From: Pezizomycotina sp. ARF18
Lineage: Eukaryota; Ascomycota
Assembly: GCA_002224055.1 (NCBI GenBank)
Contig: AZLU01000005.1
Coordinates: 124,001-188,000, forward strand
Direction of reading: 5' to 3'
Length of the DNA stretch: 64,000 nucleotides
The notes beneath the pieces were generated by a model. The model searched no databases. It was not told the DNA's origin and saw only the letters and a program-made list of their open reading frames with translations. Both the position numbers and the translations under genes were made by a program. Positions 34,414 through 45,056 of the stretch are shown in pieces (the first letter of the stretch is position 1; every line of letters starts with the position of its first letter).

Positions 34414-35381
34414 TCAATCCCTTTGTAGCCTTCGTATGACCAACCCCGCGCCGGGTAATCTCGGTCGACAATCTTCGCAAACCTTGTCCTGCAAATTATC
34501 CGTCTTCTTCCAACACTTCGAACACTCCATGAATGGATTGAGAAATATGTCGTCCACAAGGTCTAAAGCAATCTGTGGCTCATCCACAAGAAGCTTTGTC
34601 AATGCTTCCTTGGCATATTTGTTCCCTGGGTTCTGGCGTTGATAATGGACCCGAACCTCCTAAGATAGGTCACAACTAGATCTCGCAAACCTCTATCCGA
34701 ATGTGGCGTAGTAGAATAAGCCAAGGCGAGAGAGTTGAAGAGCCCATCGATATGCTGATCCACTTCCTTGGGTAGGGAGTAGCAGTAACTGCAGTAAGCA
34801 CTTTTGGCATCACAATGCGTAGTGCTCTTTTGCTTTAACAGAGAGGCTTGGAATCTGATATTTGTCCGCGAAGCCATATAGTTTGACGATGTAATTTAAA
34901 ACCATGTTGTTTGAACCGAAAACTTCTCCAAAGGCGGTATAATCTGAGAGGTACATCCATTCTAAGGCCAATTTAAACGTTACACTATCTTCTTCTATGA
35001 ATATTCTGCTAGTTTGAGACTCCTTGAAAAAAAAAAAAAGGAAGAAGAAAAGGTCAGATTTCCTGTAAGCATCGGCTATACAACAACTTACATACTTCCA
35101 GTATCGAAATTTCGCCCAGCCTTTGTTTAGGGAGAAAACTCACCTTGAACGGACTTTGAAATGCCGCCTTAAAAACTTCCGACCTTGCACAGAGTATGAG
35201 TTTATGGACCTTGAATTCTTCTCCTTCACACTCAACTATTGCATCGGTAAATGAGCCGTTTTGATATGCCCTATTTTGCATGTCAGCCAGCCTATCAAGA
35301 AATAAATCATGGACCAGAAATCAGAAAGCTGGTAAGGACTTACCTCCAGAGCGATGTTGTAAGTTCGGTATGGCCATCCAT
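34414..35381 (-). CDS. BTB/POZ domain protein with CxxC tail, copy BTB-11
   Basis: First exon 35344-35381 (MDGHTELTTSLW plus two bases), intron 35292-35343 (52 bases), BTB exon 35144-35291 (LADMQNRAYQNGSFTDAIVE, VHKLILCARSEVFKAAF), donor GTGAGT at 35143, and a last exon that begins after a poly-T/CAAG acceptor near 35024 (ESQTSRIFIEEDSVTFKLAL). It continues EWMYLSDYTAFGE and KLYGFADKYQIPSLSVKAKE. A shift near 34815 leads to KEVDQHIDGLFNSLALAY and STTPHSDRGLRDLVVTYLRR; a second near 34635 leads to KLLVDEPQIALDLVDDIFLN and the CSKC-x11-CEDC tail, ending at 34414. Splice sites and phases are perfect, so the two one-base shifts may be assembly errors or recent damage. Confidence 0.72.
34468..34524 (-). 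other. CxxC-x11-CxxC tail of BTB-11
   Basis: CSKC and CEDC, 11 residues apart, follow VDDIFLNPFME. It is homologous by position and flanking helix to the tails of BTB-5, BTB-6 and BTB-8. Confidence 0.75.
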
Positions 35382-36089
35382 GACTTGAGCTCGAGAAGTT
35401 CAATCAACTTCCGCACAAGTATGCGTAAAGTAGACGTTACTTTTGATATACAAATTTTATTAACTAAACAGTTGCGGGGTCGATTGACCCTCTTTTAAAT
35501 AAACACCACAAGGCTGAGAATTGAAAACAACAGTACTCAATTAGCCGCCAGAATGGTTTTGTCAGCCGAGGGTTGTTCTCCTTCGCAGAAAGTGGTACAA
35601 CAGTACATACCTCAGGTATTACTAAACCCTATCCAGGGTTTCGTTTACTGGACACACCACTGACCAGTCTATATTATATTACGCAGATGTTTTTCCCACG
35701 ACTAAGATGATCCTGCTCACAGAATATGCTCATGAACCAAGCAATATTCTAGCAACTCTAACAAACGACATGAAAGTATTTTCTCGTCTTTTCTCTTGAA
35801 GTTCGTATTTGAAAGTTATAAGGCCCGTAGCGTAGGTAAGGCGGGCACAGTTGATAAGTGATACGTTGATACTTAGAACTTCAGAAACAGGCCCCTATAA
35901 CAACCATCAGTGAGCCGGATATCATAATTTTCATCTCCTTGCCGGCGTGATATATGATACTCTGAAGTAAAGCCTACGCGATATTAACCGATGCAAGTGG
36001 TGATCCACATTCATAAAGAACCTAAAGATTCCCATATTTTGCATGTGCGGCATCCACGTAAAAGTGAAAACAAGAGCAAGTTTACGACA
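35382..36089. other. Intergenic region between divergent genes
   Basis: Between the start of BTB-11 (minus) and the small cysteine-rich gene (plus). No repeat or coding remnant recognised. Confidence 0.5.
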
Positions 36090-36444
36090 ATGTGCTACGA
36101 GATCGAAATATACATCTTCGAAACATGTCCTCACAGGCGAGAGATGCAGCACGACCGGACTCTTTTACCGCACCCTAAACCCTGATATGTACATAAGAGA
36201 GGCAAGAAAAGAAAATTGTACCGAGAAGCCGCTTTGCACCCGTATCCACTTGGACCTCACGTACTTCCCATGTCAAATTGAATGGCAGAATTGCGAGCGC
36301 TGCGTGTACTTCAAGAGCAAGATCGCTGCGATTATCGATTGCCACAAGGAGGAGAAAGAGCAGAAAACGAGGAATTGGTTGGCGAGGAGGCCGTGTGTAT
36401 TCCTTGGCTTCTGGCCGAACCTAAGGATTGGTTCTTGCCGCTGA
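36090..36444 (+). CDS. Small cysteine-rich hypothetical protein, one frame break
   Basis: ATG at 36090 opens MCYEIEIYIFETCPHRREMQ, resembling the start of small fungal hypothetical proteins of the MC-x-E...C-x-H type. A one-base shift near 36180 leads to DMYIREARKENCTEKPLC, DLTYFPCQIEWQNCERC, KIAAIIDCHKEEKEQ and a final WPN-containing end at 36444. About eight cysteines are spread along about 118 residues with no signal peptide, so an intracellular metal-binding role is possible but unproven. The family name is not known to me. Confidence 0.45.
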
Positions 36445-36772
36445 AGTACTAGAGTGGTGGAGCAAATATCCTAGCAAGCTGATATGAGTAGGTGGTCATA
36501 TTTTTGAATCTGTGTATTAAATTTCCTAGCTATTGCATAATGACTAAACTTCTCGATTTACATTCCATATACAATAGAAAACGACGGCGTTGAATACATT
36601 GACATCGGGCCAATTGGAGAGAAAATAAAACCCAAAAAATTCTTTCCATCACTCAAACACGAAATAATGGCTCGAACTCAAACACACCTAGACTTAGCTC
36701 TGATCGGTCCACCTTTGTCCTGCTTCAAGCTACTCCCGCTCTACGCCGGCTCCTCGACACACTCTCCTTCCC

Positions 36773-37655
36773 TCACGAAAGAGAACAGCAGATCCATCGC
36801 AAACGCGTATTCTGGTCCATGTATGCCATAACATGCCTCACCAACTCCACGCCCACTCCGGTCATCCTGACCTTATTCTGAAGCTTCGCGACCCTGTTCC
36901 TCATCACGTTCGCGAGCTTGTACCGCAGCACGTGCCTGCCATCGCCGTAGACCTTATACGCGATGTCTATGGAATCAAACACTTCGACCCACGATTCCAT
37001 GTCGTAGACGAACTCATCGGAGCAAAGGGCGGTGAGGGAAGCGATGTAGTTCGACGCGGCTAGGGTGAAGAGAGAGTCCAGTTCGTATTTGTCAGCAAGC
37101 ACGAGGACCTTCGAGTGGAAGAGGAGGGGTGATTCGGATTCGGTGAGAGATTGGGTTGTAGGGGTAGGTTGCGGAACGTCGTATGAGTTGGAGTAGCAGT
37201 ATTGTATCATGGCTTCGACGACGTGTGGTTCCTCGGTGTGTAGGGAGAGTTCTGAAGCCTAGAATAGCTCGCCGAGAATTAGGACCTTGAACCCGATGGG
37301 AGAGATTAAGAGCTACCTAGGAAGCGATAGAATGATTCTTTATTATGAGGTAGGGAATTGGAAGCTTACATGGTTTCCGTCAGCAAGCATGGCTTTCAAG
37401 ACCTTGGACTGGTTGCAAATGATTGGCTTATGAGCGTGGTAATTTGCTTCACCGCAGCTTATCGTTAGGTCCGTGAAGTCATTCGGACTTCCCTGGTAAG
37501 CCCTATCGCAGAGTTAAAAGTTCGTTAGCACTGACGATTTTGGGATTATCTCGTATCATGGGAGCATTAATGGAGGACTGGAAGACGTACTGGTCGAGGA
37601 AATCGAGCCTAGGAGCAGCGCTCTTCGTTGTATGTGAATGTGAGATCAGCTGCAT
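36773..37655 (-). CDS. BTB/POZ domain protein, copy BTB-12 (intact, divergent)
   Basis: A clean three-exon gene of 227 codons: exon 37591-37655 (MQLISHSHTTKSAAPRLDFL, D and two bases), intron 37503-37590, BTB exon 37370-37502 (AYQGSPNDFTDLTISCGEAN, HKPIICNQSKVLKAML), intron 37259-37369, last exon 36773-37258 (ASELSLHTEEPHVVEAMIQ). The A-rich leader supports the start. It has FHSKVLVLADKYELDSLF, but the usual TP-x-S/T-x-R signature has decayed to IAYKVYGDGRHVLRYKL. Phases 2 and 0 match the array. Near the end another frame reads EYAFAMDLLFSFVREGEC, more like a helical BTB tail than the current end, so a late one-base shift is possible. It is the easternmost and most divergent copy. Confidence 0.8.
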
Positions 37656-40299
37656 TTTTTTATCTGAGTTGATATGATGCTTAATTCCAGTTGATTGATG
37701 TTGTATGAGGAGTGGAGAGGATGTTAAGAAATTCGGAGGGCCATAGTTGGTCCTTTAAATTACTACTGCCATTAATTCAGTTCACCTTATTTTTTTTTTT
37801 TGTCTTGCTTGAAATTAGGAGACTATTGCAGGGCCGAGAATGTATCGAATAGAAGTATCCGTTTCCAAGTTCGTTTATATCTCGATCCATTATACAAAGA
37901 CTCTCATTGAGGAAGGGATTCAACTGGAATTTTGGATCTAGGCTCTGAGACGTTTAAAACTTGAAGGACATGTATATTGGTAGGAACAAAGAGCAATCTC
38001 ATCATTGTCTGTTTACTGGGTCGATATTCCATCCTTCTTATAGCTTTGCGCTCTAACTTGAATGCTGCCCATAGCTTCCATCAATGGAAATTTACTGCTA
38101 TTGCCGACCAACAGCCCTCCCAAGTCGATATTCATAATGATCGCGCAATTTAGCCAGTCTTGCCTCCCTAAGATTATTACTTGGTAGATATTCCGTTTCT
38201 TTGGCGTTTCTTTGTTAAAGAATAACCGCAACTCCGCGCGGGCTAGGAATTTATGCACACGTCGCTTTCGACTTTCCCATAGCTTAGACTATTTCCTCAG
38301 TCATATGCATATATTCGATGTTGTTGGTCAGCTTCGTGAGGCGATTTGTAGCAGCAACTTGAACGTTATACATCTTCTGTAATTAAAAACGCTTTTACTT
38401 GCAACCGCAAAGGGTCCACTTGAAGTAAAATGCATCGTGGAAACCCGCTGTTCTGGTTCACTATCCTTAGTCTCCACAAGGGTGTTGTAGGTTACGGACA
38501 AAGGATTCGGGCCCCCGCCTTTCACTGCATTTACTATCGCTCGTTCTAACCTATATACAAAGTACTTAGTAGATATTTGTTTACAAGCCTTGTATTCGCT
38601 AAACGGTGCTTAGCACTTTTTGCCGTCGTTGTTCTCGAGTCTCTTAATTAGTATTACTGCATGATGACCAGGGGTGAAATCGTACCACTATTGCTTCAGC
38701 CAGGCTTTCCCAGATCCAGCTCTTCGGTCATTAAGACGGGTACACCCCTTGTTGGTATGCACCCTTTTTCACGAATCCAGGGTATTTAGCCGGCGTATTC
38801 CCCCGCACTATAGCTAAGATATTCGTCCCCTTTGTTGCTCGGATGTTGCAAGCTGTTAACCGAGTTCTCGGGGCATCGGACTTTAGCTGAATCTCTCACC
38901 TTGTATGCAGTTTCTTTGAGTACTTATCTTATCCATATAGGCGGAGCCGGTGCTTGTTAATGCTCGAATTAACCGCTGAAGCGCATACTCCTGCATGAGG
39001 TTACGCAGTATCAAATGAGAATCCTTTAGACGAAGGGCTATGCCATAGCGGTGCATGCTCGACAGTTCTAGACTTATGTCGAAAGCACTATGCGTTATAT
39101 CAATTCGCGATACCTTCTGGGTTTCTTTCTATGGTTTTCTTCCAGCCAACATCACCACAATACCGTTCGTACTAGTTCAAAATTATGACCTGCGAAGAAA
39201 ACAGCCGATATCGTCTTTCTAGATATTTCCCCGAACTAAAATGTAGAAGTCTTCGCCAGCTTTACCACTCCACGTAACTAATATCTCGATCGTCTAACTA
39301 GCTTACATGAAAATGAAGAAGTATTTACAATACTAATAATAATATCACGTGTGCCCAACCCTTCCAAGAAGGTCTCTCTTCTTCTCTCTCCTGCTGTATT
39401 GTTGAAACTTGGAATTTTCCACATCTTTCCCTATATCTTCTTTGCCTCTAGAATGCCCTACAATATTTTATCATGACCACAATCACCTTCTACTACATAG
39501 CAAATAATTTCGTAATAATTCAGTCTGAAGATTTACACATGTAGAAACTAGTATCTCGCAGAAAACTCCTATATACAAACTATATATCCTTTCTACTGAA
39601 AATCCACAATCCTGCCAATTCTGATCTAGCGAGGGCTTTTAGCCGAAAGCGGATGTGTCCTTTAAACACCACCAGATAATTTGCCCAATCCGGGCAAAAT
39701 GAGAATATATTTCCTAATCAGTTAAGTAGGATGTCTCCCGCTAATTGCAGCCCTAAATGCTCTCAACACCTTGTAGATCCACTTTTGCATTCGTTTCGTT
39801 ACACGCGATGCCCTGTACATGTCCCTCATTGACAGTAAAATACTGAAGAAAGTGAGGGGTATTCTTCCACTTGCGAAGGTCAATTCGTTCTCATCGCTGC
39901 GTCGTCGTGAGTACATACATATGTGTGATTATCTCTCGAGGTCAGTATAGTAAGAATCGGTGGCGCTCTATCTCAAAAGAAGCACTATAAATAGAAACAG
40001 CCTGTGAAGAAGAGGCCCTATCTTAATGCTCAGATCTGATGTCCTAAATCTTTAGCCACGTCTAGCGATCCCATGAAAGATATACTTCACATAACAAGTC
40101 TTCCCCTGTAAGATCTCAATAGGTTTGTGTGGGATCTTACGTACGGTAGTAAGTATGCTGAAGATGATTAACTTGTCTTAAAGCATGTATTTGCGCAAAA
40201 TAAATTACTATAAAAGTTCCCTAATAGCAACCGTAAGAAAATGAAATCAAGTATTTACAAGAAGAAAGTATCGTAATCATATAGCGTTATTAAAAACTA
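37656..40299. other. Gene-poor region, probably decayed repeat
   Basis: No gene recognised over 2.6 kb. A minus stretch at about 38910-39110 is open for about 75 codons (including SMHRYGIALRLKDSHLIL) but lacks any family motif. The region may hold old mobile-element sequence; I could not identify a family. Confidence 0.45.
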
Positions 40300-40921
40300 T
40301 CAAAACCAAGGCCAAATAATAGGATACTCCGGGTACATCCCATCTGCCGTCGTAGTCTCGGTCAACCTCCTCTCTTGCTCTTCTCTCCGTCTCCGTTCCT
40401 TCTCTTCCCTCTTCGCCTTCTTTCTCTCCGCCTTCCTCCTCTTCTTCTCCTCCGCGCCTTCCGTCGCTGCTCATGCCGTTCGGTCTGTTCGGCAGTCTTC
40501 TTCCTATTCAAACTTATAACCCCATCGCTATTCCTTAGGAAAGCCGGTATCGGCACCGTAATAACCCCTGGAACAGGAATAGCCATGCAGCCCCGGGATA
40601 CGCGAAGTGCGGATAAGCTCCGCCTGTCATAGCCATTTCTGAGAACCGCGTCGAGCCGGAGAGGTTAGAAGTATTTGAAACATTTGTAGAGCCGGATGCG
40701 TTTGAGCAGTTGCCAGTGGAGTTGGACCTATCGGAGACGTGCGTTGTCGTTGGTGATATAGATAGTACTCGGGGAGTTGGTAGAGTGTCTTCGAGGTCGC
40801 GGGCCAGTTCGGCGCGGAGGACGGCGCGCTTGGCCCACCATCGGAGGTAGAGGAAGGTAAGCATGAGGATGAGGATCGCGCCTAGCGTGGCTAGGACTAT
40901 AGGTATGGTCGGGGAAACCAT
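40300..40921 (-). CDS. Single-pass membrane protein with charged C-terminus, frame-broken
   Basis: ATG at 40921 in a CAACCATGG context opens MVSPTIPIVLATLGAILILM, one long hydrophobic helix (about residues 6-27) ending in basic LRWWAKR, then a Ser/Thr/Asn-rich segment (STGNCSNASGSTNVSNTSNL). A one-base shift near 40575 leads to PVPGVITVPIPAFLRNSDGV, NRKKTAEQTERHEQRRK and, after another shift, a highly charged helix (AERKKAKREEKERRRREEQE) ending YPIIWPWF at 40300. Likely a type III or signal-anchored membrane protein. No domain family recognised. The charged stretch may be coiled coil. Confidence 0.5.
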
Positions 40922-43582
40922 GGTTGCGTAGATTATAAAAACTTAAAATTGAGATGATTGGAAAGATCAGGGAGAGACGGTATTTATTGCAACCATTAAA
41001 AATTATTAGATATCCAAGCAGTGATTTTGAGGTTATATCGCTATAGCGCTATTTGCAGCAGCCCTCTACCAAAGTACTAAGAAGAGCGAGGTGACGTTAT
41101 AGCTATGTGATGCGTATTCTCGCCTATAGCGGTTGTGGGGGGTGGCTCGTGGCCTGCACTCTGAGGGTTTTGGATACAGCTTTGGAATACAGCAAATTAT
41201 TTATTCCCTCGAAAATGATAGATCTTCGAAAGAACAATACAAACGATAGGCGTATGGGCGTACAGAAAGGCTTGTGGAACCATAAAAAGCAGGACTGTAG
41301 AAGTATGGCGGTAGTTGCGTGCTTTGTGCTTGAGGTCGTACAAAGCGTGAGGATGGTGGATGACGAGGATATCTTATTTCTCCGGCGGGTCCACTCTGGC
41401 TGCAGTATGACCTTCAACCGGGGCGGATTCTTCGAGTGCGGGAAGAGACCGAGTACTTGACTTAGTAGTATAAGGTCTTAGAGATGTAAGTGCTGAGCTA
41501 ATAAAAGTTGACAGCGTCTTCGACAGGACCAAGGAGGATAATTTCTTGGAAAAGGAGTTCGTATTTTTCATCCGAACAGACGAGACGATAAAGCTATATA
41601 TCAACAGGCGATCTCAAGCAAGGGACGGCTTTATAAAAATGTTGATTAGTATCGCGATATAACATGAGCTGCAATAAGTGTACTGGGGATTATCCATGAA
41701 ACACAAAACTTACAGTGCGGGATAACAGTAGCAGTGAGGAGATCCCAGGGATTGATCTACCTATTACGGGCAACGTTGAGACGTATCCCCCTTTCCGGCT
41801 GCGTTCGCCAGTTTTCGCGAACAAGGGTTCAGAAAAAACCAACACCTAAACTAAACAGAGCAAACGAGAAGAGGATTTTGTCCAAAACAGAATTTCGGGG
41901 ACCCTTAGCACAGACTATTTGTTTAAATGGATTCCTGTGCGACTGGGGCTCGGGGAGAGTATTATCTCAGAAAAAGATATAGTACTACGAATGATATTTC
42001 TCACAAGAATGTATAGAAATAAAGTAAGCACTAATTGCTTCCAGCGCTCTGCGATTTCCTATGGGTCAAGTCTGTTGTAATTACTGCGCTTCTCAATAAT
42101 GAAAGAAATCCGTTATTTGTGCGCAAAATAACGACGATCATCCCCGATAGGTACTGTATGTTATGTCGGTCCTCAACTGCCTAACCGCGATTTTTAAAAT
42201 TGTTATATTTTCTAAAGCAAAGATATGTGCGTTTCGATAACAGGTTCGAACCTTCGAACGTGGGTTGATCCCCGCCACTACGCGATATGTATGTGGTTCA
42301 GGGTCTGAGCGTTCAACGATGAGCAGCGAGCGGCGAGCAGCGCCACCCCTGTCATGCAATACATTTCCTTCACGATCACCAATAGTCGAGCTGTCAACCC
42401 CCCTGGTTGTGAAACGTGTTCAAGTGTTCCTGCTCGAAAAAGTGCATGCTGCTGACAGGCTTACCCTCCAACAACAAAACCTCCAAGAAAGGAGGGAGCG
42501 TGATCGCATTAACGTTATAACGCATTAGAGGATCGATTTCTCTATCGAAAGCTAGGTTCATCTTGTTAACGTGGGAAAAAAAAAAAGCCAGGTCGGGGGC
42601 CTTCTCGGCGGTAATCACAGGAGCAATTTTAAAAAGTCTCCCCGTAACTCATGAATTCGGCGATGGTTGCTCTATTTGGCGAGCTGGCTAATATCGCTAA
42701 GATCTCTGCCCGAGATTGCGTATAACCAAATACACAGCTGCCTACGGGCTCGCGGACGAGAAGCCTATCAGCCAGAGAATTTACATTAGAAGCAAAAGTA
42801 AAAGCTTCTTCGAGCATCGTTGCGCTTCATTGTGGACCAAAAAAGCCGTTGGAAAAAACTTGGATAGGTAGTCGGAGAATTTTCTTTGTTTATTTTCTTG
42901 AGATTGCATTATTGAGGTGGCAGTGAGCCGCCGCTGGACGAATGAAATCGCGTGAAAAACACCACTGTCTTCGATTTAGCCTATCTAGTATCTAGGATTG
43001 TAGATGCTGACACTGCCTACTAGACGTGTTCACCAGTCGGCGAATAGAAACATTGTTTCTATTAATGGAATAATCGATGATGGCTTCTTATCAAGAAACT
43101 TACTGATCACACTGAGCTTATTGCATATTCAGGCTCTTGCTCTATTTGTTATCTGTTTATAGCGGCTTCCAGTAAGCACTTCATCGTTATCATACAAGTT
43201 TTCATGAAGGACGATTCGGTTGGGCAATTTCTAGGCGCTGGAATCGTAACACGAAAATCTTCGCTCCTTTTCAATATTCTTTCGCATTACAACGAGTTAG
43301 CTCAAGCGGATGATTGAGTTGGCACTCTGCGCTATCGACATCGTTATCGCGGTCAAAAAACTGGTAAGATATTTCCACTATGTCCATATAAAGTTAAGCT
43401 TGCATACCAGTGGATTATTACACTATTCTCTCACCCTAATTTCTTGGCGGTGCTACCGTGACGAGATTAGATATATCGCAGTTCCCGTTGCCTTGTAACT
43501 GTGAAGTTGATATTATTGCTAATGGTGTGAACGCAATCTCAATTAAACCAAACCGATATCTCTACCCTTGTGAAGTACAAAA
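40922..43582. other. Intergenic region
   Basis: No gene recognised. A 117-codon plus frame (41107-41460) with a complementary 97-codon minus frame and a 62-codon minus frame (42629-42817, SLADRLLVREPVGSCVFGY) show no known motif. A GTTCGAACC palindrome lies at about 42243-42251. Confidence 0.45.
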
Positions 43583-45056
43583 TCACTTTATATACTCCGC
43601 ATCACCATCGAATACTCCCTTGCTCACTTTAAAGCCCTCCGCGCTTTCCATATACCGAAGTTTGTAAGCCTGAAGTGCCTTACTGCCTACGAAGCCACCG
43701 CCCATCCTGTCATTGAGTATCGAATTCAACTTGCTATCCGTCGTTGCGGACACAGCGCTGGTAAAAGTAACGTCCCTCCCTTCTCCATTCCGTATGAGCG
43801 CCACGCAGCCGAGGACAACCACTACGAGGCTGCCTAGCAATCCGAGACCATAACTCAGCAGCAGACTCTGCGGGAGATACTTGTACACGTTACGACTGCC
43901 AAAATAGGAACACTTAGCGTTCTTGTCGAACTCAGCAGTCCACAAGTCGGATCTTGAGAGCAGAGACAAGGTGAAGTTCTTGTGTAGCTCTTCGATGATC
44001 GGTCGAGCTCTTTCTTCGGGAAATACACGGTAAGGTTGCCCGCTGAGATAAAACCTGGACCGTACAGCCACGGCTCAGTGTTTCCGCTCCAGTAGCGGAC
44101 GCATACTGTGTTGTGGCGGCACTGTCGGCCTCAGATGGAACCTTGGATGAGCGACGTGAATATCGCATCCTGAATCGCGAATGCTTTGAGCGAGCTATGT
44201 GTCGGAGGGAGTAGAGTTATCGGACTAAAATCTTCGCCGCGGATTGTTGAGTTGCACTCATTCAACCGTTCCAGCCTCGTCACATTGAGTGAGACAGCAT
44301 TCTCGCTACCGCCGAAGTGTCCCAACCAGGCAGTGTATGACGCGTTATAACTTTTGGCATCACACAGCGGAAAGATCGAACTGCTGCTCATGCCGGGGCA
44401 GTAATGAGTTCAGCATCGGTGCGCAGAACGCATCCCAGTCGACCCATCGTGCAAACGGTGATCGTCTCCCAAATACGCCCACGTCACCCAAATCGCCGAG
44501 TCGTTTGCAGACCGCGAACTGTTGTCCTGATATACGCTATTGTATATCATCACATTGGAGTTCGAGCTGTACCACAGAGCATGCTCACTGCGCTAGTCTA
44601 CATTCTCGCACTTCATCGACGGCGCGTTTAAAAGAGGTTTCATAAGTACGGTTGGTCCCGCAGGCCGACGGTTAGGTCTGGATCTGGCTACCGAATCCCA
44701 CTGCGGTCGCTATCCGCAATGACGAAGAGGTCGGCCCTCCGTAGAACGCCGAAGTATGACCTGGGTTAGCCGTGATAGCGAGTTCAGTGTGTCCTCTATG
44801 ATAGCTAGAGTTTACGCTTCCTGGCTTTGAAAGCCATACGCCGTCATCGTAGAAGTTAAGCGTAGCACCATAGAAGATAAATTAGGAACATCAGGCCATC
44901 GGCAGAGAAGAACAGGCGCACGGTCGTCCTTCTGCTTACTGCCTTGCAGTTTCTTACTCCATCTGGAGCTTTTTTAGGATAATTTTTAAGGCTCTCTCTA
45001 TATGCAGGAATTTTGGCTAAATGCGCGGGCGATCGATGATCTGGAGCAATCAGCAT
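43583..45056 (-). CDS. Uncharacterised multi-pass membrane protein of a common fungal family, frame-broken
   Basis: ATG at 45056 opens MLIAPDHRSPAHLAKIPAYR and a first helix SADGLMFLIYLLWCYA. Downstream (with shifts) are GVWLSKPGSVNSSYHRGHTE, MIYNSVYQDNSSRSANDSA, IFPLCDAKSYNASYTAWLGH and NVTRLERLNECNSTIRGEDF, an extracellular-type region with several N-glycosylation sequons. The last frame (43583-44071) is clean for 162 codons and holds a second helix after VYKYLPQSLLLSYGLGLLGS, then NGEGRDVTFTSAVSATTDSK. The order Y-x-Y, L-x-x-x-YG, helix, NG, F[ST]-S/A, T[RD], L[DN] matches a widespread uncharacterised ascomycete membrane family sometimes labelled formylmethionine deformylase-like, a label with no proven basis. 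About four one-base shifts. Confidence 0.55.

Noticed and set aside
3240-38760. Short similarity (GCCAGG..TT..CAGATCCA) between 3.25 kb and 38.7 kb
   Set aside because: Only about 20 bases match and the flanks do not continue; probably chance.
38640-39260. Decayed mobile-element coding region on the minus strand
   Set aside because: Open for about 75 codons but no family motif could be seen; left as unassigned spacer.
42241-42330. Possible tRNA relic around GGTTCGAACC
   Set aside because: The motif is a palindrome without a correctly spaced A box or stems.
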